This document shows, one piece after another, positions 12,601-22,700 of a DNA stretch of 64,000 nt. The notes under the pieces were generated by a model that worked only from the letters and a program-made list of their open reading frames with translations, was not told where the DNA came from and did no database searches. Position numbers and translations under genes: made by a program. The stretch is from Rhabditoides inermis (Eukaryota > Nematoda > Chromadorea > Rhabditida > Rhabditidae), in NCBI GenBank assembly GCA_963966185.1, contig CAWZYM010000154.1:372001-436000 (forward strand), read 5' to 3'. Positions within the stretch are counted from its first letter, which is position 1. Each line of letters opens with the position of its first letter.

Positions 12601-13490
12601 CGTATAGATTTTTTCCCTGTTCACAAGACTTTTCCCTACTTGTATTTGAAGTCGTATAGACCTTTTTCCTGTTCACAAGACTTTTCTCTACTTGTATTTG
12701 AAATCGTATAGACCTTTTCCCTGTTCACAAGACTTTTCACAAGACTTTTCCCTACTTGTATTTGAAGTCGTATATACCTTTTCCCTTTTCACAAGACTTT
12801 TCTCTACTTGTATTTGAAGTCGTATAGACCTTTACCCTGTTCACAAGACTTTTCACAAGACTTTTCCCTACTTGTATTTGAAGTCGTATATTCCTTTTCC
12901 CTGTTCACAAGACCTTTCCCTACTTGTATTTTAAGTCGTATAGACCTTTCCCCTTTTCACAAGACTTTTCCCTACTTGTATTTGAAGTCGTATAGACCTT
13001 TTTCCTGTTCACAAGACTTTTCTCTACTTGTGTTTGAAGTCGTATAGACCTTTTCCCTGTTCACAAGACTTTTCACAAGACTTTTCCCTACTTGTATTTG
13101 AAGTCGTATATACCTTTTCCCTGTTCACAAGACTTTTCCCTACTTGTAATTGAAGTCGTATATACCTTTTCCCTGTTCACAAGACTTCTCCCTACTTGTT
13201 TTTGAAGTCGTATATACCTTTTCCCTGTTCACAAAACTTTTCCCTACTTGTACTTGAAGTCGTTTAGACCCTTTCCCTGTTCACAAGACTTTTTCCTACT
13301 TACTTGTCCTTGAAGTCGTATAGACTTTTTTCCTGTTCACAAGACTGTTCACAAGACTTTTCCCTACTTGTATTCGAAGTCGTACAGACCTTTCCCCTGT
13401 TCACACGACTTTTCCCTACTTGTATTTGAAGTCGTACAGACCATTTCCCTGTTCACAAGACTTTTTCCTACTTTTTTTTAAAAGTAGTAT
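9646..13490. repeat. S-class HOR, long type (3,845 bp)
   Basis: Bounded by G markers at 9646 and 13491, with the A marker near 11164 and the S-class block at about 12808-13047. Its counterpart 52228-56227 is 4,000 bp. The 155-bp difference lies near 9990-10120, where this copy lacks three monomers of the TTTTTACAAGAC type. It shares its second half with the 2,064-bp repeat at 4259-6325 (offset 7,126). Confidence 0.85.
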
Positions 13491-13496
13491 AGGCCT
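13468..13496 (+). repeat. G-marker monomer: T8/A4 palindrome followed by AGGCCT
   Basis: A strongly diverged monomer holding an inverted repeat, CTACTTTT / AAAAGTAG with a TTTT loop (13468-13487), then TATAGGCCTG. AGGCCT is a six-base palindrome absent from the consensus monomer. Its start positions are 654, 1694, 6365, 9646, 13491, 17163, 21241, 25319, 29344, 33137, 35603, 38856, 38963, 40339, 43677, 47570, 48946, 52228, 56228, 59512 and 63537. The T run varies from 8 to 10 and the A run from 3 to 4. There is about one marker per HOR, so it works as a natural ruler for the array. No function is implied. Confidence 0.93.
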
Positions 13497-14086
13497 GTTT
13501 CTGTTTACAAGACTTTTCCCTACTTCTTTTCAAGTCGTATAGACCTTTTCCCTGTTCACAAGACTTTTCCCTACTTGTATTTGAAGTCGTACAGACCATT
13601 TCCATGTTCACAAGACTTTTCCCTACTTGTATTTGAAGTCGTACAGACCTTTTCCCTCTTCACAAGACTGTTCACAAGACTTTTCCCTACTTATATTTGA
13701 AGTCGTATAGACCTTTTCCCTGTTCACAAGACTTTTCCCTACTTATATTTGAAGTCGTACAGACCTTTTTCCTGTTCACAAGACTGTTCACAAGACTTTT
13801 TCCTACTTGTATTTCAAGTCGTATAGACCTTTTTCCTGTTCACAAGACTCTTCACAAGACTTTTCCCTACTTGTATTTCAAGTCGTATAGACCTTTTCCC
13901 TTTTCACAAGACTTTTCCCTACTTGTATTAGAAGTCGTATAGACTTTTTTCCTGTTCACAAGACTTTTCCCTACTTGTATTTGAAGTCGTATAGACCTTT
14001 TCCCTTTTTACAAGACTTTTCCCTACTTGTGTTTGAAGTCGTATATACCTTTTCCCTGTTCACAAGACTTTTCCCTACTTTTATTT

Positions 14087-14126
14087 GAAGTCGTATAGAC
14101 CTTTTTCCTGTTCCCTACTTGTTTTT
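14087..14126 (+). repeat. 40-bp monomer variant, cassette missing
   Basis: This monomer reads TTTTTCCTGTTCCCTACTTG, so the 12-bp CACAAGACTTTT cassette is absent and the unit is 40 bp. Equivalent short monomers occur once per HOR at about 6980, 17775, 21855, 25935, 36220, 39575, 40955, 48185, 49560, 56835 and 60120. The copy near 6980-7012 also lacks two A residues, reading TTTTTGAGTCG instead of TTTTTGAAGTCG. I saw that change nowhere else. Confidence 0.88.
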
Positions 14127-15204
14127 GAAGTCGTATAGACCTTTTCCCTGTTCACAAGACTTTTATCTATTTATATTTGAAGTCGTATAGACTATTTTCC
14201 TGTTCACAAGACTGTTCACAAGACCTTTCCCTACGTGTATTTGAAGTCGTAGAGACCTTTTCCCTTTTCACAAGACTTTTCCCTACTTGTACTTGAAGTC
14301 GTAAAGACCTTTTCCCTGTTCACAAGACTTTTCCCTACTTATGTTTGAAGTCGTATAGACCTTTTTCCCGGTTCACAAAACTTTTCACAAGACGTTTCCC
14401 TACTTGTATTTGAAGTCGTAAATACCTTTTTCCTGTTCACAAGACTTTTCCCTATTTGTATTAGAAGTCGTGTAGACCTTTTTTCTGTTCACAAGACTTT
14501 TCCCTACTTGTATTTGAAGTCGTATAGACCTTTTCCCTTTTCACAAGACTTTTCCCTACTTGTACTTGAAGTCGTATAGACCTTTTCCCTGTTCACAAGA
14601 CTTTTCCCTACTTCTATTTGGAGTCGTATAGACCTTTTTCCTGTTCACAAGACTCATCCCTGCTTGTATTTAAAGTCGTATAGACCTTTTTCCTGTTCAC
14701 AAGACTTTTCTCTACTTGTATTTGAAGTCGTATAGACTTTTTCCCTGTTCACAAGACTTTTCACAAGACTTTTCCTTACTTGTATTTGAAGTCGTATATA
14801 CCTTTGCCCTGTTCACAAGACCTTTCCCTACTTGTAGTTTAAGTCATATAGACCTTTTCCCTTTTCACAAGACTTTTCCCTACTTGTACTTGAAGTCGTA
14901 TAGACCTTTTCCCTGTTCACAAGACTTTTCCCTACTTGTATTGGAAGTCGTATAGACCTTTTTCCTGTTCACAAGACTTTTCTCTACTTGTATTTGAAGT
15001 CGTATAGACCTTTTCCCTGTTCACAAGACTTTTCTCAAGACTTTTCCCTACTTGTATTTGAAGTCGTATATACCTTTTCCCTGTTCACAAAATTTTTCCC
15101 TACTTGTTTTTTTAAGTCCTATAGACCTTTTCCCTTTTCACAAGACTTTTCCCTACTTGTATTCGAAGTCGTACAGACCATTTCCCTGTTCACAAGACTT
15201 TTTC

Positions 15205-15235
15205 CTACTTTTTTTTTAAAGTAGTATAAGCCTGT
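15205..15235 (+). repeat. A-marker monomer: AAAGTAGTATAAGCCTG variant
   Basis: A sister of the G marker with AAGCCT in place of AGGCCT, usually with three A residues after the T run. It is followed by a CTTTTCAAGTAAGTCG monomer with a 4-bp AAGT duplication. Copies lie near 8099, 11164, 15228, 18826, 22910, 26979, 30120, 31589, 37356, 41969, 42129, 45242, 50679, 53901, 57966 and 61177. It normally lies 1.5-1.75 kb after a G marker. It is missing between the G markers at 33137 and 35603, 38963 and 40339, and 47570 and 48946. Confidence 0.9.
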
Positions 15236-15939
15236 TTCTGTTTACAAGACTTTTCCCTACTTCTTTTCAAGTAAGTCGTATAGACCTTTTTCCTGTTCAC
15301 AAGACTTTTCCCTACTTTTATTTGAAGTCGTACAGACCTTTTCCCTCTTCACAAGACTGTTCACAAGACTTTTCCCTACTTATATTTGAAGTCGTATAGA
15401 CCTTTTCCCTGTTCACAAGACTTTTCCCTACTTATATTTGAAGTCGTATAGACCTTTTTCCTGTTCACAAGACTGTTCACAAGACTTTTCCCTACTTGTT
15501 TTTCAAGTCGTATAGACCTTTTTCCTGTTCACAAGACTGTTCACAAGACTTTTCCCTACTTGTATTTCAAGTCGTATAGACCTTTTCCCTTTTCACAAGA
15601 CTTTTCCCTACTTGTATTAGAAGTCGTATAGACTTTTTTCCTGTTCACAAGACTTTTCCCTACTTGTATTTGAAGTCGTATAGACCTTTTCCCTTTTTAC
15701 AAGACTTTTCCCTATTTGTATTTGAAGTCGTATATACCTTTTCCCTGTTCACAAGACTTTTCCCTACTTGTGTTTTAAGTCGTTTAGACCTTTTCCCTTT
15801 TCACAAAACTTTTCCCTACTTGTACTTGAAGTCGTATAGATTTTTTCCCTGTTCACAAGACTTTTCCCTACTTGTATTTGAAGTCGTATAGACCTTTTTC
15901 CTGTTCACAAGACTTTTCTCTACTTGTATTTGAAATCGT

Positions 15940-16715
15940 ATAGACCTTTTCCCTGTTCACAAGACTTTTCACAAGACTTTTCCCTACTTGTATTTGAAGT
16001 CGTATATACCTTTTCCCTTTTCACAAGACTTTTCTCTACTTGTATTTGAAGTCGTATAGACCTTTACCCTGTTCACAAGACTTTTCAGAAGACTTTTCCC
16101 TACTTGTGTTTGAAGTCTTATATTCCTTTTCCCTGTTCACAAGACCTTTCCCTACTTGTATTTTAAGTCGTATAGACCTTTTCCCTTTTCACAAGACATT
16201 TCCCTACTTGTACTTGAAGTCGTATAGACCTTTTCCCTGTTCACAAGACTTTTCCCTACTTGTATTTGAAGTCGTATAGACCTTTTTCCTGTTCACAAGA
16301 CTTTTCTCTACTTGTGTTTGAAGTCGTATAGACCTTTTCCCTGTTCACAAGACTTTTCACAAGACATTTCCCTACTTGTATTTGAAGTCGTATATACCTT
16401 TTCCCTTTTCACAAGACTTTTCTCTACTTGTATTTGAAGTCGTATAGACCTTTACCCTGTTCACAAGACTTTTCAGAAGACTTTTCCCTACTTGTGTTTG
16501 AAGTCGTATATTCCTTTTCCCTGTTCACAAAACCTTTCCCTACTTGTATTTTAAGTCGTATAGACCTTTTCCCTTTTCACAAGACATTTCCCTACTTGTA
16601 CTTGAAGTCGTATAGACCTTTTCCCTGTTCACAAGACTTTTCCCTACTTGTATTTGAAGTCGTATAAACCTTTTTCCTGTTCACAAGACTTTTCTCTACT
16701 TGTGTTTGAAGTCGT
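15940..16715. repeat. 388-bp tandem duplication inside an F block
   Basis: The F-class block with the CAGAAGAC variant occurs twice in a row, at 16040 and 16428. The two copies differ at a few bases: AAGTCTTATATTCC against AAGTCGTATATTCC, CACAAGACC against CACAAAACC, and GTATAGACC against GTATAAACC. The second copy also follows a TTCACAAGACATTTCCC monomer not seen before the first. 388 is 7 x 52 plus two 12-bp cassettes, so the duplication is in register with the monomer. Confidence 0.87.
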
Positions 16716-19700
16716 ATAGACCTTTTCCCTGTTCACAAGACTTTTCACAAGACTTTTCCCTACTTGTATTTGAAGTCGTATATACCTTTTCCCTGTTCAC
16801 AAGACTTTTCCCTACTTGTAATTGAAGTCGTATATACCTTTTCCCTGTTCACAAGACTTCTCCCTACTTGTTTTTGAAGTCGTATATACCTTTTCCTTGT
16901 TCACAAGACTTTTCCCTACTTGTACTTGAAGTCGTTTAGACCCTTTCCCTGTTCACAAGACTTTTTCCTACTTACTTGTCCTTGAAGTCGTATAGACTTT
17001 TTTCCTGTTCACAAGACTGTTCACAAGACTTTTCCCTACTTGTATTCGAAGTCGTACAGACCTTTCCCCTGTTCACACGACTTTTCCCTACTTGTATTTG
17101 AAGTCGTACAGACCATTTCCCTGTTCACAAGACTTTTTCCTACTTTTTTTTAAAAGTAGTATAGGCCTGTTTCTGTTTACAAGACTTTTCCCTACTTCTT
17201 TTCAAGTCGTATAGATCTTTTTCCTGTTCACAAGACTTTTCCCTACTTGTATTTGAAGTCGTACAGACCATTTCCATGTTCACAAGACTTTTCCCTACTT
17301 GTATTTGAAGTCGTACAGACCTTTTCCCTCTTCACAAGACTGTTCACAAGACTTTTCCCTACTTATTTTTGAAGTCGTATAGACCTTTTCCCTGTTCACA
17401 AGACTTTTCCCTACTTATATTTGAAGTCGTACAGACCTTTTTCCTGTTCACAAGACTGTTCACAAGACTTTTTCCTACTTGTATTTCAAGTCGTATAGAC
17501 CTTTTTCCTGTTCACAAGACTCTTCACAAGACTTTTCCCTACTTGTATTTCAAGTCGTATAGACCTTTTCCCTTTTCACAAGACTTTTCCCTACTTGTAT
17601 TAGAAGTCGTATAGACTTTTTTCCTGTTCACAAGACTTTTCCCTACTTGTATTTGAAGTCGTATAGACCTTTTCCCTTTTTACAAGACTTTTCCCTACTT
17701 GTGTTTGAAGTCGTATATACCTTTTCCCTGTTCACAAGACTTTTTCTCTACTTTTATTTGAAGTCGTATAGACCTTTTTCCTGTTCCCTACTTGTTTTTG
17801 AAGTCGTATAGACCTTTTCCCTGTTCACAAGACTTTTATCTATTTATATTTGAAGTCGTATAGACTATTTTCCTGTTCACAAGACTGTTCACAAGACCTT
17901 TTGAAGTCGTATAGACCTTTTCCCTTTTTCACAAGACTTTTCCCTACTTGTACTTGAAGTCGTAAAGACCTTTTCCCTGTTCACAAGACTTTTCCCTACT
18001 TATGTTTGAAGTCGTATAGACCTTTTTTCCGGTTCACAAGACTTTTCACAAGACGTTTCCCTACTTGTATTTGAAGTCGTAAATACCTTTTTCCTGTTCA
18101 CAAGACTTTTCCCTATTTGTATTAGAAGTCGTGTAGACCTTTTTTCTGTTCACAAGACTTTTCCCTACTTGTATTTGAAGTCGTATAGACCTTTTCCCTT
18201 TTCACAAGACTTTTCCCTACTTGTACTTGAAGTCGTATAGACCTTTTCCCTGTTCACAAGACTTTTCCCTACTTCTATTTGGAGTCGTATAGACCTTTTT
18301 CCTGTTCACAAGACTCATCCCTGCTTGTATTTAAAGTCGTATAGACCTTTTTCCTGTTCACAAGACTTTTCTCTACTTGTATTTGAAGTCGTATAGACTT
18401 TTGCCCTGTTCACAAGACCTTTCCCTACTTGTAGTTTAAGTCATATAGACCTTTTCCCTTTTCACAAGACTTTTCCCTACTTGTACTTGAAGTCGTATAG
18501 ACCTTTTCCCTGTTCACAAGACTTTTCCCTACTTGTATTGGAAGTCGTATAGACCTTTTTCCTGTTCACAAGACTTTTCTCTACTTGTATTTGAAGTCGT
18601 ATAGACCTTTTCCCTGTTCACAAGACTTTTCTCAAGACTTTTCCCTACTTGTATTTGAAGTCGTATATACCTTTTCCCTGTTCACAAAATTTTTCCCTAC
18701 TTGTTTTTTTTAAGTCCTATAGACCTTTTCCCTTTTCACAAGACTTTTCCCTACTTGTATTCGAAGTCGTACAGACCATTTCCCTGTTCACAAGACTTTT
18801 TCCTACTTTTTTTTTAAAGTAGTATAAGCCTGTTTCTGTTTACAAGACTTTTCCCTACTTCTTTTCAAGTAAGTCGTATAGACCTTTTTCCTGTTCACAA
18901 GACTTTTCCCTACTTTTATTTGAAGTCGTACAGACCTTTTCCCTCTTCACAAGACTGTTCACAAGACTTTTCCCTACTTATATTTGAAGTCGTATAGACC
19001 TTTTCCCTGTTCACAAGACTTTTCCCTACTTATATTTGAAGTCGTATAGACCTTTTTCCTGTTCACAAGACTGTTCACAAGACTTTTCCCTACTTGTTTT
19101 TCAAGTCGTATAGACCTTTTTCCTGTTCACAAGACTGTTCACAAGACTTTTCCCTACTTGTATTTCAAGTCGTATAGACCTTTTCCCTTTTCACAAGACT
19201 TTTCCCTACTTGTATTAGAAGTCGTATAGACTTTTTTCCTGTTCACAAGACTTTTCCCTACTTGTATTTGAAGTCGTATAGACCTTTTCCCTTTTTACAA
19301 GACTTTTCCCTATTTGTATTTGAAGTCGTATATAACTTTTCCCTGTTCACAAGACTTTTCCCTACTTGTGTTTTAAGTCGTTTAGACCTTTTCCCTTTTC
19401 ACAAGACTTTTCCCTACTTGTACTTGAAGTCGTATAGACCTTTTCCCTGTTCACAAGACTTTTCCCTACTTGTATTTGAAGTCGTATAGACCTTTTTCCT
19501 GTTCACAAGACTTTTCTCTACTTGTATTTGAAATTGTATAGACCTTTTCCCTTTTTACAAGACTTTTCCCTATTTGTATTTGAAGTCGTATATACCTTTT
19601 CCCTGTTCACAAGACTTTTCCCTACTTGTGTTTTAAGTCGTTTAGACCTTTTCCCTGTTCACAAGACTTTTCCCTACTTGTATTTGAAGTCGTATATACC

Positions 19701-22700
19701 TTTTCCCTTTTCACAAGACTTTTCTCTACTTGTATTTGAAGTCGTATAGACCTTTTCCCTGTTCACAAGACTTTTCACAAGACTTTTCCCTACTTGTATT
19801 TGAAGTCGTATATACCTTTTCCCTGTTCACAAGACTTTACCCTACTTGTATTTTAAGTCGTATATACCTTTTCCCTTTTCACAAGACTTTTCCCTACTTG
19901 TACTTGAAGTCGTATAGACCTTTTCCCTGTTCACAAGACTGTTCACAAGACTTTTCCCTACTTATATTTGAAGTCGTTTAGACCTTTTTCCTGTTCACAA
20001 GACTGTTCACAAGACTTTTCCCTACTTGTATTTGAAGTCGTATAGACCTTTTCCCTGTTCACAAGATTTTTCCCTACTTGTAATTGAAGTCGTATATACC
20101 TTTTCCCTGTTCACAAGACTTCTCCCTACTTGTTTTTGAAGTCGTATAGACCTTTTCCCTGTTCACAAGACTTTTCCCTACTTGTAATTGAAGTCGTATA
20201 TACCTTTTCCCTGTTCACAAGACTTTTCCCTACTTGTGTTTTAAGTCGTTTAGACCTTTTCCCTTTTCACAAGACTTTTCCCTACTTGTACTTGAAGTCG
20301 TATAGATTTTTTCCCTGTTCACAAGACTTTTCCCTACTTGTATTTGAAGTCGTATAGACCTTTTTCCTGTTCACAAGACTTTTCTCTACTTGTATTTGAA
20401 ATCGTATAGACCTTTTCCCTGTTCACAAGACTTTTCACAAGACTTTTCCCTACTTGTATTTGAAGTCGTATATACCTTTTCCCTTTTCACAAGACTTTTC
20501 TCTACTTGTATTTGAAGTCGTATAGACCTTTACCCTGTTCACAAGACTTTTCAGAAGACTTTTCCCTACTTGTGTTTGAAGTCGTATATTCCTTTTCCCT
20601 GTTCACAAGACCTTTCCCTACTTGTATTTTAAGTCGTATAGACCTTTTCCCTTTTCACAAGACATTTCCCTACTTGTACTTGAAGTCGTATAGACCTTTT
20701 CCCTGTTCACAAGACTTTTCCCTACTTGTATTTGAAGTCGTATAGACCTTTTTCCTGTTCACAAGACTTTTCTCTACTTGTGTTTGAAGTCGTATAGACC
20801 TTTTCCCTGTTCACAAGACTTTTCACAAGACTTTTCCCTACTTGTATTTGAAGTCGTATATACCTTTTCCCTGTTCACAAGACTTTTCCCTACTTGTAAT
20901 TGAAGTCGTATATACCTTTTCCCTGTTCACAAGACTTCTCCCTACTTGTTTTTGAAGTCGTATATACCTTTTCCTTGTTCACAAGACTTTTCCCTACTTG
21001 TACTTGAAGTCGTTTAGACCCTTTCCCTGTTCACAAGACTTTTTCCTACTTACTTGTCCTTGAAGTCGTATAGACTTTTTTCCTGTTCACAAGACTGTTC
21101 ACAAGACTTTTCCCTACTTGTATTCGAAGTCGTACAGACCTTTCCCCTGTTCACACGACTTTTCCCTACTTGTATTTGAAGTCGTACAGACCATTTCCCT
21201 GTTCACAAGACTTTTTCCTACTTTTTTTTAAAAGTAGTATAGGCCTGTTTCTGTTTACAAGACTTTTCCCTACTTCTTTTCAAGTCGTATAGATCTTTTT
21301 CCTGTTCACAAGACTTTTCCCTACTTGTATTTGAAGTCGTACAGACCATTTCCATGTTCACAAGACTTTTCCCTACTTGTATTTGAAGTCGTACAGACCT
21401 TTTCCCTCTTCACAAGACTGTTCACAAGACTTTTCCCTACTTATTTTTGAAGTCGTATAGACCTTTTCCCTGTTCACAAGACTTTTCCCTACTTATATTT
21501 GAAGTCGTACAGACCTTTTTCCTGTTCACAAGACTGTTCACAAGACTTTTTCCTACTTGTATTTCAAGTCGTATAGACCTTTTTCCTGTTCACAAGACTC
21601 TTCACAAGACTTTTCCCTACTTGTATTTCAAGTCGTATAGACCTTTTCCCTTTTCACAAGACTTTTCCCTACTTGTATTAGAAGTCGTATAGACTTTTTT
21701 CCTGTTCACAAGACTTTTCCCTACTTGTATTTGAAGTCGTATAGACCTTTTCCCTTTTTACAAGACTTTTCCCTACTTGTGTTTGAAGTCGTATATACCT
21801 TTTCCCTGTTCACAAGACTTTTCCCTACTTTTATTTGAAGTCGTATAGACCTTTTTCCTGTTCCCTACTTGTTTTTGAAGTCGTATAGACCTTTTCCCTG
21901 TTCACAAGACTTTTATCTATTTATATTTGAAGTCGTATAGACTATTTTCCTGTTCACAAGACTGTTCACAAGACCTTTTGAAGTCGTATAGACCTTTTCC
22001 CTTTTTCACAAGACTTTTCCCTACTTGTACTTGAAGTCGTAAAGACCTTTTCCCTGTTCACAAGACTTTTCCCTACTTATGTTTGAAGTCGTATAGACCT
22101 TTTTCCCGGTTCACAAGACTTTTCACAAGACGTTTCCCTACTTGTATTTGAAGTCGTAAATACCTTTTTCCTGTTCACAAGACTTTTCCCTATTTGTATT
22201 AGAAGTCGTGTAGACCTTTTTTCTGTTCACAAGACTTTTCCCTACTTGTATTTGAAGTCGTATAGACCTTTTCCCTTTTCACAAGACTTTTCCCTACTTG
22301 TACTTGAAGTCGTATAGACCTTTTCCCTGTTCACAAGACTTTTCCCTACTTCTATTTGGAGTCGTATAGACCTTTTTCCTGTTCACAAGACTCATCCCTG
22401 CTTGTATTTAAAGTCGTATAGACCTTTTTCCTGTTCACAAGACTTTTCTCTACTTGTATTTGAAGTCGTATAGACCTTTGCCCTGTTCACAAGACCTTTC
22501 CCTACTTGTAGTTTAAGTCATATAGACCTTTTCCCTTTTCACAAGACTTTTCCCTACTTGTACTTGAAGTCGTATAGACCTTTTCCCTGTTCACAAGACT
22601 TTTCCCTACTTGTATTGGAAGTCGTATAGACCTTTTTCCTGTTCACAAGACTTTTCTCTACTTGTATTTGAAGTCGTATAGACCTTTTCCCTGTTCACAA

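Larger units (their letters stand above)
13491..17162. repeat. F-class HOR carrying a 388-bp internal duplication (3,672 bp)
   Basis: Bounded by G markers at 13491 and 17163. It equals the 3,284-bp unit at 56228-59511 plus exactly 388 bp. Copy-specific marks include GTCGTAGAGACC near 14250 and CGGTTCACAAAAC near 14380, both shared with the 56.2-59.5 kb copy and not with 6365-9645. Confidence 0.86.

Noticed and set aside
13468..13487. Hairpin with T run as a transcription terminator
   Set aside because: The stem is A/T only apart from the outer bases, there is no gene upstream, and it recurs once per HOR as part of a variant monomer. It is better described as a repeat marker.
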